DNA of 64,000 bases from Serripes groenlandicus (GCA_031761405.1 JASEVX010000011.1:34094415-34158414); one strand, 5' to 3'; shown: positions 22,644 to 34,429, counted from the first letter of the stretch. Notes: generated from the sequence alone by a model not told the origin. Program-made: numbers and translations.

Positions 22644-22828
22644 GTGTCTTATGTTGACTGATGTTCACTTCGCTAATTTAGTATACCTGTTTTCTGATGA
22701 AATGTGATGGTCCCCTTACATATTGGTCCCAGTAAATATTACCTAAGTCCTCGAATTGGATTTGTGGAGCCCTTACTGTTATCCTCAGAAGTCATACAGT
22801 TTGCTATTTTCCCTCGAAATATGTAAGG

Positions 22829-23060
22829 TTAAACCTTTCCCACATACATACGCTTTCTGGTCCCCTTATAGCATAATACATTCAAGAACATTGTGACAAA
22901 AAAGAGGAAATTGTTCATGATGACCAATTTCTCGTTTTGCCACAATTTTGTTCAACTTTATTAAAAACTAATATTTTAATATACAGACATTTTCCTTAAT
23001 TTTGCACAGTTGTTTTCAAAATCGTAGGCTGCAGATATGTTAAATGTGTGAAAGTGTTAA
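22829..23060. mobile_element. MITE-B, full-length but diverged
   Basis: TTAAACCTTTCCCACATACA on the left and TGTGTGAAAGTGTTAA on the right. The centre GGAAATTGTTCATGATGACC plus AATTTC is a hairpin with 11 of 12 pairs. Confidence 0.75.
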
Positions 23061-23852
23061 CCTATGTAAGGCTAGCACACTGGAGGCTTATTGTGGTAGG
23101 TTAATCTTATTACATCCCTGATATGTTAATTTGTCAAGTCGTCTGTGTATTCAGATTGTCCAAGCATCCGGGAATGTGCTAGCTGAGCAAATCAATCAAA
23201 TTACAGATGACCCTGTCCTTCTTCGCAGTCTTATCACATTGTGAACAAGTTGACAGAAGCTTCTAACTTGCCTATGTAAGAAATACTTGAACAGTGAAAA
23301 TCTTTAAAAAGGTCAGCTTGAACCTTTTTCCATGTACGGTCTCAAATTAAAATTAAGCAGTGTTAATCCAAAATATATTGTAAAACCTTTTTACAATAGA
23401 TATGAGTTTGTAAGGGATATATGACCAGTAGAGATCTGGATCTGTTCCAAAAAGTCAACTTGTACGTCTGCTCATGGTCGCGCTCATATATGTTTACTCT
23501 GGTACCCGGCGTACTATAGTAATTTAGTACGTCTGGCATGAACCAACAATGATCACTAAGTTGGACCCCTCCCTCATATATCGTTATCCCATATAGAGTC
23601 AATTAGAAAATATTCAACTGATTTTCGTCATCTTTACAGTGGACCGTTACATATCGATGTTTGGAATAAATATACAAATATTGATTCAAACTATATCCAG
23701 AGTTTGAAAGATTAACCGGCTTGTAAACACAAACGTTGTCTATAAAGTCGTTCGATTGCTACGCCATTTACAAAGGGCGCCACCATTATTTGGGTATGCC
23801 TGATTTTTATAATGCTATGGAAGGGACAGGTTACTCCAGACTCATAATTGAA
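23061..23852. other. Unannotated DNA
   Basis: No gene or recognised element; a 79-codon minus-strand frame has no family signature. Confidence 0.4.
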
Positions 23853-24098
23853 AACCAACATTGTGGTCTCTGCGTAAAGTATCGACCCTGATCAGCTAAA
23901 GCATGTCGCGCAGGCTAAGCCAGACATACACGTTTCGCCTCCTGTGGTTTTTCTGTTTCAGGAATCATTATTCTATTTCTCTATACCCCTGAGACGGAAT
24001 ATGTCAGCCCGGATTAGCCTGCGCGGATTGCGCAGGCTTATCTGGGTCGATACATTACACAGAGTCCATAATGTTGGTTATCTCGTGGAACGGGTCAT
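23853..24098. mobile_element. MITE-E, left end truncated
   Basis: It starts inside the left repeat (AAAACCAACATTGTGG) and runs through the arms CAGCTAAAGCATGTCGCGCAGG and AGCCTGCGCGGATTGCGCAGG to the intact right end CTCGTGGAACGGGTCATAT. The spacer is in the same orientation as the 11.4 kb copy. Confidence 0.75.
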
Positions 24099-25042
24099 AT
24101 ATATTTTGATATATCTTATACTTCGACTTAAACTCGTCGCTTAAGTAGATTATGTGACAAACAACAATACAAATATACAGGAGAATAAATACAATATACA
24201 TACAACTCTAAATAATACGATCAAACCTGTGGCTAATTTTTTTAAAAGACTTTCTTTTTAAATGCTCATATTTCGATATTTGATATTTGGTTAGATTTAA
24301 AGCATGTACTCATTCCAGTCACACTTAGGCCCCTTTTCACGGGTATCTATTCTGCTATGACTTTGCTAGTAAAGAATATGGCATACACTAGCATTGCTTG
24401 TGGTCACTTGCCATATGTGTTGTCGTCGCAACCTTTCCCACTGGTACTAAATAGTATACCAATGGTTTATCATACTGTGACAACGTTTTGAACATTTGGC
24501 ATATTTTGGGATTAGTTTAAGCACTTATTTTGGCATTTTCGACATGTACATGTTTCTGGTCGTCAGGAATCTTCCTAATTTTTAAGATATTCTTGAAAAT
24601 TAAATGATCCGTTGCTGGTGTAATTCAAACGATGCGTGCCTTATCACGTACTGTATCTAAAACCATTTTGCAGACTTTCTTTTATTTCAATACGTTTTTG
24701 ATGTCTTCGGCATACCTATTTTACAGACTATACCCAACAACCAAAGTATTTTTTCATCTACAAACCGAAAAATAAGCAAATAATCAAACCCATAAACAAG
24801 ACTTTTGGTGAAAATCTCGTTCCCAGCGTTCTTCGAACTTTTACGTAAAATTGGATTTCTTCAGTATTTAATATTCGTTTTCAAACCATTTTTTGCAACA
24901 GTGGCCGACGGCTGCCTAAAATTAAAATATCAAAACACTATACAAACATAAAATAACTATTCATTGGAGACATGTACATGTGTTTACCATTGGGTATACC
25001 ATTGGGTAGAGATATTCAGTTGTATAAACATCGACGTAACAT
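24099..25042. other. Unannotated AT-rich DNA
   Basis: Nothing recognised. Confidence 0.45.
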
Positions 25043-25493
25043 TCCTCATAGTGAATGCGTTTAATCACAATACACAATACATTTTGAGCAGCCCTCATAG
25101 TTAATGCGTGTTATCACAATACATAATACATTTTGAACAGCCCTCATAGTTGATACGTGTTATCAAAATACACAATACATTTCGAGCAGTCCTCATAATT
25201 AATGCGTGTTATCACAATACACAATACATTTTGAGCAGCCCTCATAGTTGATACGTGTTATCACAATACACAATGCATTTCAAGCAGCCCTCATAGTTAA
25301 TGCGTGTAATCACAATACACAATACATTTCGAGCAGCCCTCATAGTTAATGCGTGTAATCTCAATACACAATACATTTCGAGCAGCCCTCATAGTTAATG
25401 CGTGTAATCACAATACACAATACATTATGAACAGCCCTCGTAGTAAATGCGTGTAATCACAATACACAATACATTTCGAGCAGCCCTCTTAGG
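25043..25493. repeat. 49-bp tandem repeat, about 9 copies
   Basis: The unit is CCTCATAGTTAATGCGTGTA, ATCACAATACACAATACATT, then TCGAGCAGC. Spacing is 49 bp where measured. Variants include TTGAGC/TCGAGC and GTTGATACGTG/GTTAATGCGTG. Confidence 0.95.
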
Positions 25494-26159
25494 TGGAAGT
25501 ACGACACAGACGACTGATAACGTTGCTAGAAGAAATAGCAGAACAATATTAACTTCATTACGGAATCTCCACAACACCGGTATTTTTCCCATTTCCATTA
25601 TGCAGACGACTTGGACGCGATCGTATCAGACAGCTGACGAACGTGAGAAGAAAGCAGAACGTTGTGGGAAAACGATGAAGCTCTTTAGGACGGACAAGTT
25701 GTTCAGACTTTAAATATGCCAGATATAGCACGTTTTCCTTCGATGTTTTCAGAGCAGTTGACATAAATACCAACCGTCTAGGTGTTGGTAACATTGATCC
25801 GTTTGCCTCGACGTTTTCAGAAAAATATTACAGTTTCCGTTTCCCTCTTTCAATGAGTGAAGCGATTTTGTGAAGCCTGTATCATATATATAGAGCCAGG
25901 CAAAAACTGCTCAGCTCAACACATGTACATTTATCTTTATATTTATAGACTCTTCCAAATGCAAAGTTGGACACGTCTATTTTAAAGGCTTAAATTGTTT
26001 TAATGATATGGGCAGTCAAACGATTCATATAGTGAAAATAATGCCATTGAAATTATGTTACCTCCTTTTTGTATCTGTTGAACTCAAAATGATGGATCCT
26101 ACCTAGATTTATTTGGAACGGTAATCGTGGTTCTGCAAACAGGTTTTAGTTTGTTTAGT
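25494..26159. other. Unannotated DNA
   Basis: No gene supported. An 88-codon plus-strand frame (25447-25713) begins inside the 49-bp array and has no recognisable domain. Confidence 0.4.
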
Positions 26160-26388
26160 GTTTTACGCCGCTTTCAACAATGTTTCAGTTATATCACGGC
26201 GTTTCCTAGGTAAATTACCAGTACTACTGGTCCATTTATCTAAACACCAGCCAGTCAGTCGTAATGCAAACACCACACCCCACAACCCTCAGCGCCAAGG
26301 GGGGGGGGGGGGGGGGGAAGCCATTACTAACATTTTAAATGTCTTTGGTATGAACCGGGGATCGAACCCGCGACCTACCGCACCCAAT
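26160..26388 (-). mobile_element. SINE-1, head interrupted by a MITE-G end
   Basis: Minus strand: B box GGGTTCGATCCCCGG, then TTCATACCAAAGACATTTAAAA, body CTGGCTGGTGTTTAGATAAA, and tail AACGCCGTGATATAACTGAA to GTTGAAAGCGGCGTAAAAC. The head stops at TGCGGTAGGTCGCG, and 26393-26420 carries the MITE-G end ACCCACAACATAGGGTTTGA. Confidence 0.75.
26299..26317 (+). repeat. Run of 19 G
   Basis: An uninterrupted G tract inside the SINE-1 body, replacing the GGAGAGC-type segment of the consensus. Length may vary by slippage or assembly error. Confidence 0.85.
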
Positions 26389-26559
26389 GCGTACCCACAA
26401 CATAGGGTTTGATTTTGAAATAAGGATTTTTTTACAACATGACACATTCATCGTATCAAGAGCTCTGAATGGTAGCGTATTAAGTTAATTTATTTCACTC
26501 GAGTGGGCAACGACTGGCAATCATCCCTTAACGGCATACGAGCTCTGATCAAGGGAAGA

Positions 26560-26712
26560 ATTTCCCTCATTGGCGCTCCGGATTGTGGGATTAGCATCAC
26601 GACTGACTAGTTGTTGTCAGTTTTGTGAGGATAAATGCACCATAGGACTGGTAAATTACCCAGGAAATGCAGTGATATAACTGTGTTAACGTGGCGTAAA
26701 ACATCATACATG
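26560..26712 (+). mobile_element. SINE-1, 3' part only
   Basis: Body ATTAGCATCACGACTGACTA, GGATAAATGCACC, GGTAAATTACCCAGGAAATG, CAGTGATATAACTGTG and tail end GTGGCGTAAAAC. The tRNA-like head is missing, as expected for a 5'-truncated retroposon. Confidence 0.7.
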
Positions 26713-28025
26713 CAAACACACTGATCAAGGGTTCGTAAATTCACATCCCGATTAGATTGTTTATTTCAAAAGTTTAAGTAAAACGGTACCTGGATCGCCA
26801 TCATTCATCAGTGTCTTGCTGAAAAGATAGCCAGGTGCGTTGGAAAAAATGTGTAAATAAGTTTGAGAAGATCAAATAACACAGGTAGATGGCTGGTGAA
26901 CGACCTTGCCATAACAACTGAAAACAATGTTTTCGAAAAGCCAATTATGTAAAAACAACCTCGTATTTGTCGAAACGAAAATGTTTTTTACATTTACAGG
27001 TAATTTAATATTGGACGTGGAGCTGGCAGCTGTGATATGACTTGGATTTATACCCTTTACAACGAAATATGTTAAACCCCATTTAGTTTATCTCCGACCT
27101 GTCTGTAGACTAGCGCACTGCGTTCAACGAAACCGTTCGGAAGCTTATTATAAAGTAACCGTTGGTTAATTGAAAACCGTGCGCTACCAAACTGATTCAC
27201 TGAACGCATACTTATTGTCACAATATGTCGTTTATTGTACATTTGACACGATTCCTGCTGGATTCCTACAGCTTATATCAACACCCTTGGTTTTTACAAG
27301 TTCTGCTCGGATATAATAAATGGATAGCAGACAATATAGAGCAAGATGTGACTGCACGAAAGAACTTCCTGATCTTGGCCTATATTGTTCGTAAATGTTG
27401 CTTAAACGTTTTGTTTTAATCAGTCCGGCTTGCTCAAATATCTCAACTAATTATATATACTTCGCAACGGCACCATATGTCTATACAATTGTTGAAGTTT
27501 TCAAGAGTGATAGCGAGGCAACATTGAAAACGGCGTAAAACCTCAATACAACTAAACGAAGGCAACATTGATGAATTAAGCTTAACTTATCAGAGAAGTA
27601 TTTATTCTACGTCTGTCTTTTATTCATAGAAACAAATCGAAGTTGACCACGATTGATGCTCATTTCGATCAGGGACGTTGATAAGATCTTATTTACGTCC
27701 CTGTTTTGATATTGTATTGTACACTAAACATTGTCGAAGTATATAGTTAATAAAGTTAAAATATCTATGTTTTGTTCATCCTCGTATATGTATGTAAAAT
27801 ATCGGATTATAGCTTATTCATAACTTTGTTAACATAAGTATACATGTATGCTGTTTTATATGTATCTAGAAACTATGTAAAGTTACTAATACAAATATAT
27901 ATCTATCTTTAAAGTTTTTTATAATGGGTAACGCTGGTGTTGCTTAAAGTGGCGGAAATTAAGAAATGTGTTAATGTAGCATACGTATTAATGAATACTA
28001 TTTCTCATTAAGACCCCCAATCTGA
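26713..28025. other. Unannotated AT-rich DNA
   Basis: No gene recognised. The stretch at 27840-28020 is a diverged relative of 28310-28580 (shared TGTATCTAGAAAC, ATCTTTAAA, and CTATTTCTCA near the end), which suggests an old duplication around the MITE-B between them. Confidence 0.4.
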
Positions 28026-28255
28026 TTAACCCTTTCCCTCATACGACAATTCTGAAGCAGACGACTTTGAACGTATTTTGTCAAAAAATAGAAAATCTCC
28101 ATAATTGAATGGATAAACTATGACGAAAAGTGGAAAGCATTGTGGCAAAAGGAGAAATTGCACGTTTTGTGCAATTTCTTCTTTTGTCACTATGTTTTCA
28201 AAAAGCAGTCTGCTGCAGAGGCGTCCGAAAGCGTTTATATGAGGGAAAGGGTTAA
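28026..28255. mobile_element. MITE-B, best preserved ends
   Basis: TTAA target copies on both sides, with terminal inverted repeats CCCTTTCCCTCATACGAC and TATATGAGGGAAAGGG. The central hairpin is GAAATTGCAC, loop GTTTT, GTGCAATTTC. Compared with other copies, one base changed in each arm so that pairing is kept. Confidence 0.88.
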
Positions 28256-29494
28256 AAAACATATCCTAATATTCACTCCGCTTCTCCCTGTAAAATATCG
28301 TGTACTTCGTTAAACTACGTACGTATATACTGTTTTGTATGTATCTAGAAACCATGCGAAATGTACGATTCTTATTAAAGAAGATGTATCCATCTTTAAA
28401 ATCGGTTATAATTGCTAATCTTGATGTTGCTAAGAACCCCAATGTCAATCAGCTTCTCACTGTAAACGATCGTGTACTTAAGTCAGTCTTGCTAGAGGTC
28501 GCGAAAAGCAGGAAGCGAGTTAATGAATGTATGATAAGTGTTAATGGATGCTATTTCTCAGTAGGACATTCTTTTCCTTCTCACTGAAAAAGGGTGAAGC
28601 TATATAGTTCAGGTGTAATTCGCCATGAGCTTATTTTATCATACATATTGTAATACATAACCATTGGGGCCGTCTTGCTGTAGATTCGACTGTAAGTGGA
28701 AAAGGGACAAGCATGCATTTGTCACAGATCAAGTTTCACAATCCAATTTCAGTTTCTATCGTATTCAGACGATGCGGATAATTTTTATACGGAACAAGCT
28801 AGTACAGGTTTATTTAAGTGCTCACTGTTCTAAAAAGATTATGTGGAGGCATGTGTTAAAGCCGTTTGCTTGAATGTGTCTATGGTATCTTGTTTCACGA
28901 GTTTTATGTACAACTTCTTATATTTCAAGATCTATTTACACAAACCAGAAATGCATTTAAATCTTTGAAAATTTCATTTTTAGCAAGGGGCTCGTTAGAG
29001 CCAATTGCTATAGTAGGCGAAATCCGAAGACACTCATCATTTTGAGACTGGAATCTAGACTAGTGTTTTACAATACTTCACATCTGTATTTCTATATCAG
29101 CTCTCCGTTTCCGAACACCATCTCGGGTTAAGAGAGATGTCTTGGTAGTTGCAGATCGTATATAATGTCAATGAAAGTGGATGATCTGTGGAATATTTTT
29201 TGTTAAATGAATGGATTGCTAATACCCATGTCGGTACTTTCGAACCGCCAAATAGTTCCTATCTAAAAATCAAAATGCGGTAACTTGTTGGCATGTGAAG
29301 ACGGAATTGGATTTGATTCTACATCTTTTACCCAAACGAAAGAACTCGAAATATATTTATGTTAAAATATATGAATTACATGATTAAAAAATAAATGTAT
29401 TTCTACGCTGTCAACATGACTTGATCACGCGCAACATGCATATTAAAAGCATTATGTGCATACTTTCTGCAGGTGTCATTCACACACTGAACAC
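28256..29494. other. Unannotated DNA
   Basis: A 95-codon frame (28300-28587, +) has a protein-like look but no motif I recognise and no intact upstream context. At 29448-29530, TATGTGCATACTTTCTGCAG occurs twice. Confidence 0.4.
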
Positions 29495-29770
29495 ATTAAA
29501 GCAGTATGTGCATACTTTCTGCAGGTGTAAATATGATTGCAATTTCAAAATTGAACTTGAATTGATAACTTTATATTTGACAGGGGAGAGTGCTTTATAT
29601 ATTGTCTTAACTGATTAATTGTTGAATGAAAGTGTATCCACGCAAAGCCACGCCTCCAAGTTTCACATATTTCTATCTAACCCATGTATTCCATGTTAAT
29701 CTTTGTAGTATTAAATATTCTGCTAAGCTATATGGTTGTTCCTTCATTTAATCTTGTACACATACACAAA
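29495..29770 (+). mobile_element. Putative 5' LTR of a degenerate retrotransposon
   Basis: This block and 29838-30110 are direct repeats of about 270 bp that match roughly four bases in five by eye. Shared segments are ATTAAAGCAGTA, GATTGC(A/G)ATTTCAAAATTG, AACCCATG(T/C)ATT(C/T)CATGTTAATC and TTAAATATTCT. It is followed within a few bases by TGGCGACGAGG, a tRNA-primer-site-like motif that follows the 5' LTR in many Ty3/gypsy-type elements. Position and motif suggest an LTR; this is inference. Confidence 0.5.
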
Positions 29771-29774
29771 ATAT

Positions 29775-29785
29775 TGGCGACGAGG
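29775..29785 (+). other. Putative primer-binding site
   Basis: TGGCGACGAGG, then TTGGGATTC, directly downstream of the first repeat. The element's internal region is reduced to about 67 bases, so no gag or pol remains. Confidence 0.45.
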
Positions 29786-29837
29786 TTGGGATTCTGTACC
29801 GCTATAAATGATAATGATTATGTTACAAGCGGAACAA

Positions 29838-30110
29838 ATTAAAGCAGTAAGTGTATCAGGTGTATTATGATTGCGATTTCAAAATTGAATTTGAATTGAT
29901 GACTTTACATTTGAAGCGGGAGAGTGTTGTGTATATTGTCATAACAAATGAACTCATGGATGCAAATGTATCCACTAAAAGCAACGCCTCTTAGTCTAAA
30001 ATATTTCTATATAACCCATGCATTTCATGTTAATCTTTGTACATGTAGTGTTAAATATTCTACTAAGCTATTCAACTGTTTCTTCGTTTACTGTTGTAAA
30101 CATATACAAC
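29838..30110 (+). mobile_element. Putative 3' LTR of the same element
   Basis: Direct repeat of 29495-29770 (offset about 343 bases). It differs by small insertions and deletions, for example an extra ACATGTA near 30041. The divergence indicates an old insertion. Confidence 0.5.
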
Positions 30111-30951
30111 ACAACCCGTATGTTTATAATTTCAAAGTTTATTTGCATCGTGGTGCAAAATCGGTAGAACGGTATGAAAAAGTACCACCGACCGATCTAT
30201 AAGTACCTTCAGATCAACAACTTCTACAACCTGCTCATTAAATATTCATACTTATTTAAAATTTGAAAGAATAAAAAGCAGTGCATGTATTTTTTCACCT
30301 ATTTTATGTAGAGAAATAACATATACGGTTGTTTTGAGGCAGCTGCGATTGTGACTGTATACAGCCATACTAGACTGACCCCAACAATTTGGATTATTTT
30401 GTAATAACGTAGTTTGCTGTAAAATAATCTCCAGAAACGGACCATTCATTATTGTTCTATTATAGCACAATGTTAATATTCTTTTGTTTATAAAATGAAT
30501 CATGTTAATTCTAAAAGTACTACATAAATTATTTCAAACAAGGTAAAACAAATATGCCACCATTTTTTGTTTTTAGTAACCAGAAAATGTAGATACAGAT
30601 TGTTTTTTTTTGCTTTTATATTTTAATTGGAATTTCAATATAGTTGTTATGCAGTATTCTTTTGATTTTGATATAGCATGCATTGTGATATCTTCCAATT
30701 AACGGACATAACAAGGTCTTCTAGTGAAGTGTATGTGATCGGTAAACCGTGTCTTAATGTATTCCGTGATCTGCAGTTAGCCCCTTGCTGGCAGCACTTT
30801 TAGTGCTTTGATTTGTTTAAATCTTTGCTCTTCGTTAATTGAATCTCTTTGTAGCGTTTAATTCAAAGATACACTATCTTTGCAAAAAAAATACGTTGTT
30901 ATATTTACAAATCAGTTATACTTGATAACATAAATATAAGGAATATATATG
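30111..30951. other. Unannotated AT-rich DNA
   Basis: Nothing recognised. Confidence 0.45.
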
Positions 30952-31153
30952 CGAGCTGTTCCACGGGAAAACCAAAAGCGTGGACAGTGTGCGTAATGTA
31001 TCGTAATAATCCGGGCCGACACATTCCGTCTCAGTAATGATTCCTCAAACAGAAAATCCACTGGAGGCGAAAAGTGTCTGTCCGGCTTAGCCTGCGCGGA
31101 CTGCGCGGACTGAGCAGGCGAATCTGGATCGATACATGACGCAGAGTCCATAA
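30952..31153. mobile_element. MITE-E, right end missing
   Basis: Left end CGAGCTGTTCCACGGGAAAA, spacer GTAATGATTCCTCAAACAG, right arm AGCCTGCGCGGACTGCGCGG. It breaks off at GCAGAGTCCATAATTAACC before the terminal repeat. Confidence 0.75.
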
Positions 31154-31679
31154 TTAACCCAAACCGATCAATTAAGTAACAAGAACATAATACTTGTTAC
31201 AATAACATATTTATATGATGAATAATATGAATTGAAAGAAATTCCGGTTTGGCCGGTTTAAGTAGCGGACTTGATTTGTTAGTGCTCGTCAATTTCTGTT
31301 TTAGTAAAAATATATTTACAAAATCAAAAGAGTTGAACCAGAAAAGTTATTGAGTAAATATGTATATGTATGGGTAGAGTTCGTATAGATACGTCACACG
31401 TCCGATAGTAATTGAACTTTTTAGATGATTTGAAATCCTGATAACATAAAGGTCATTGGTCTTAGGTCGTGGTTTATCTATACTGTACGATGTAAATACA
31501 TATATATAATTAACTTTGAACTTTGAACTTTGATACGGGTGATCGGAATACGCTTACTTGATTAATAAGTTTACGATGTAATATTTTCCAACGTGTCCGT
31601 GTTGATTCAATCAATCATATTGAGTTTGTTTACCGTTGTCATGTAAATTAACTATTTGCCCTTTAAACCCTAGTGAATA
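31154..31679. other. Unannotated AT-rich DNA
   Basis: Nothing recognised apart from TAACTTTGAACTTTGAACTT at about 31510, a short 9-base direct repeat. Confidence 0.4.
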
Positions 31680-31785
31680 TAAGTCCCGGCTTCGAATCCC
31701 GTGATGAGCGGGTTCTGACTTTGGGGGTTTTCCACGCAAACGGCGCGTGTACAGGTTTTATCTCTAGGAAGCAGACGTCGAGCTG
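31680..31785 (+). mobile_element. SINE-3, 5'-truncated
   Basis: AGTCCCGGCTTCGAATCCCG keeps the B box. The body TGATGAGCGGGTTCTGAC, TTTTCCACGCAAACGGCGCG and AGGAAGCAGAC matches 5110-5215. Confidence 0.65.
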
Positions 31786-32132
31786 ATTAATATAAGCTTA
31801 AAGCTTCTTTCGCAATCGATTTAAAATAAATAAGTTTAAACTAATATAGTACTGAATACGGAGTTCATTAGCGTATATGTCGTCTTACATCATTAACAAT
31901 GTATGCACCCTGCAATTAGCTAGTAACGTTGTTATGCCTCATTACAGTATCATGTGAGATCTCAACATTTATTATGAAAATGTCATGATTAAAGTGCGAA
32001 ACTCATACGATAGTTGCCCCAATTTGCAACTTGACTTTGTTAGAAATTAAGTTAACTTCAAATCAATTTGAAGTGTTAAGTCTGCGTTATGTGTAAGTAG
32101 TATGTGTGCCTACGATTTTATTAAAACTTTGC

Positions 32133-32282
32133 TTAACCCTTTGACTGCTCCAACCGATTTTTGTAAAGTCTGTGCTACCAATAGAGAACATCGTCGATGG
32201 TTCTACAATTGAGTATAGACTCTTTCAAATCCAAGGCTAGATCAATCTATTTCAAATCTAAAGTCTGCACTGAAAGGGTTAA
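32133..32282. mobile_element. MITE-D, 150 bp, TTAA-flanked
   Basis: TTAACCCTTTGACTGCTCC on the left and CTGCACTGAAAGGGTTAA on the right form inverted ends, with further internal complementarity (AAAGTCTG... and ...TCTAAAGTCTG). The ends resemble those of MITE-C at 57316-57528. It sits 13 bases from the MITE-A that follows. Confidence 0.65.
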
Positions 32283-32295
32283 ACATTTGAAAAAA

Positions 32296-32542
32296 TCGAG
32301 AGCTTGGCGTGAAACGGTTGTAACTAAAAACCTATTCTGAAAACCCTGGTTTAGGGGCAAATTTGACCCCTTTGTAAACAATGCAAATTTAGGTGCCATT
32401 GCTCAGAACGAGCAATGGCACATAATTTCCATTGTTTACCAAAAACAAAATATTTAAAATTGATAAAGACTTTATGGTAAAGGGATTACCTTGGTTAAAT
32501 AATACCAATTTCAGTTATAACTGTTTCACGCCAAGCCCTCGA
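32296..32542. mobile_element. MITE-A, full length
   Basis: Ends TCGAGAGCTTGGCGTGAAAC and GTTTCACGCCAAGCCCTCGA. The centre GTGCCATTGCTC, loop AGAAC, GAGCAATGGCAC forms the inner part of a hairpin with arms of about 31 bases. It is flanked internally by GGGGCAAATTTGACCCC. No coding capacity. Orientation is the same as the copy at 49027. Confidence 0.85.
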
Positions 32543-32721
32543 TATATTGCCTCGATATATGCTATTTCGGGACATCTCTCGTTAAAAATACTCAAAAGGT
32601 CATGTGGACTTGAGGGATTTCCGCTGTAAATGTAGCGTGAATTGTAGTGCTTAAATTTAATCAGTTATGTATATTAAATCGAGACGTTTCTATTCAAAAT
32701 TAGGAACATGACCTAAGTAAT

Positions 32722-33120
32722 ATGCCAAGAGCAACTACATACAATCTCTTTAAATCTTTTGAATTTCAGGAATATCTTAACAAAATATCAATAAAGAAAT
32801 ACAGAACTTCTTTAACTAAGCTTAGAGTTTCTAGTCATAAACTTGAAATTGAATCAGGAAGATGGACAAAACCAGTAAAAACTCCTAGAACAGAGAGAGT
32901 AGATAAACGTTGTCATACTTTAGAAGATGAATTTCATTTCGTAATCGAATGCCATCTATATAAAGAATTTCGAAATATATATATAGGTAAGTATTATTGG
33001 TCAAGGCCTAATATCCCCAAATTTATAGAACTATTAACGGCTACGAACCCTAAACAATTAACGAATTAGGCATATTCATCCAAAAAATCTTTCAGAAAAG
33101 AATAAATACTCTTTACAAAT
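32722..33120 (+). pseudogene. LINE-type reverse transcriptase, C-terminal remnant
   Basis: A 115-codon frame reads LRVSSHKLEIESGRW, then RVDKRCHTLEDEFHFVIECH and LYKEFR. This is the pattern (LRxxxHxLxIExGR...C...EDExHFxxxCxxY) of the zinc-knuckle-like C-terminus found in non-LTR retrotransposon polyproteins. The usual first cysteine is aspartate (residue 61); C64, H72 and C77 remain. After the stop at 33069, the homology appears to continue in another frame (LGIFIQKIFQKRI), indicating a frameshift. No upstream reverse transcriptase domain is present, so this is a 5'-truncated dead copy. Confidence 0.65.
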
Positions 33121-33636
33121 GATATTATCAAATTTAGTCTAAACTCTATCTCCAAACAATATAATGCTGATAGTTATGTTCTGTTGCTTTCTTCTTTTTA
33201 AATGTGTATTACATGTACTTTGATATGTATGTGTATTGTGTATGCATAATAGAGTCACTTCCTAAATGCACGTATATGAAATCATCCTTTAATCGTTTTT
33301 CTCTAATACACAACAGTTTGACCAGGAAACCGGAAATATTTATATCTATAGCTTACTTATTTATATATGTTACTTGTTTAGTTTGTATTTGCATGATGGA
33401 GAGTTCTGTCTTTTGTTTGTTAATAAACTTTAGTGGGAACATTTCCTGTATATTATAGTCAGGCGAGTTTGTGTATCGCACCTGTAATAAAGTCCTTGAC
33501 GCACATATCTATATACCGCTGTCCCGCTACCCTTTTGTCCATATGAGTTTTACACTGTTTAAGCTTAAACTAGCATCCATAACTGTAACCTTGACATAAT
33601 AAAACACATTTCCGTTTAGATGAAAGATAAATATTA

Positions 33637-33639
<3 letters not shown>
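33121..33639. other. Unannotated AT-rich DNA
   Basis: No gene; short frames only. Confidence 0.4.

Positions 33640-33671
<32 letters not shown>
33640..33671. repeat. TA microsatellite
   Basis: About 16 TA dinucleotides without interruption. Confidence 0.95.
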
Positions 33672-33674
<3 letters not shown>

Positions 33675-33837
33675 ATTTCCTGTTTACCACAAGGGCAATT
33701 TTCACAAGTGAAAATATCACTTTTTGTGATCACTGGGTGAAAATTTATCTGGAACTAAACTCTTTTAGGACCGAAACTCCTAAAGTAGACTCCTCCATGT
33801 TCAAAATCGGGCGACTCCACTTATCATGTTATTATTA

Positions 33838-33972
33838 GTTTTGGAATATTTTGATAACTAAAAGGCAAACAATGCTGAATTCAGATGATATAGCTCGTTA
33901 AAAGCAGATTCACCTGAATCTATATTGTTTTCAAAAACTTGAATATAGCGACTGCCGCAGCAAGAGTTTAAC
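33838..33972. mobile_element. MITE-C core, diverged
   Basis: AGGCAAACAATGCTGAATTCAG pairs with CTGAATCTATATTGTTTTC. The centre TATAGCTCGTTAAAAGC has lost some pairing compared with 5282-5347. Confidence 0.55.
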
Positions 33973-34429
33973 TGTAAACAATTAACCTCTATTAATATTT
34001 TATTTAATGCATAAGCCGTTGTTACTATAGGGTTTTAACATTTTTTTGTCAAAATAGATTCGTCAAACTCCCTCTGTAATTATCTGAATCATCTACCGCT
34101 GCTGATATGCCTACGTGCGTTTGATTACATATCTGATCGTATTTAACGGTGTCTACAAACTACATTGCACGCGGAGATAATGTGTTAATTACTTCCGTAT
34201 GTACACGTGTAGACGAGCACGAGCCTATACATGAGATAAGTCCCACCACAGCCTTACCTGTACGTGTAATAGTCAAAGCTGCCATTTCAAGATCTAGAAA
34301 AGATTTGTCGCCTTTCAAATATTTATAGATAGTTATATTATATTCATGAAAAGGTCAAATACGCCTAACATATATCGTACATGTTACAGTTGCGTTTTTT
34401 TAACTGTTAATATATTTGGTGTTTTGGTG
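33973..34429. other. Unannotated DNA
   Basis: Nothing recognised. Confidence 0.4.

Noticed and set aside
28300..28587. 95-codon frame as a small gene
   Set aside because: Part of the frame is in a region with a diverged duplicate at 27840-28020 that is not open, so coding constraint is unlikely.
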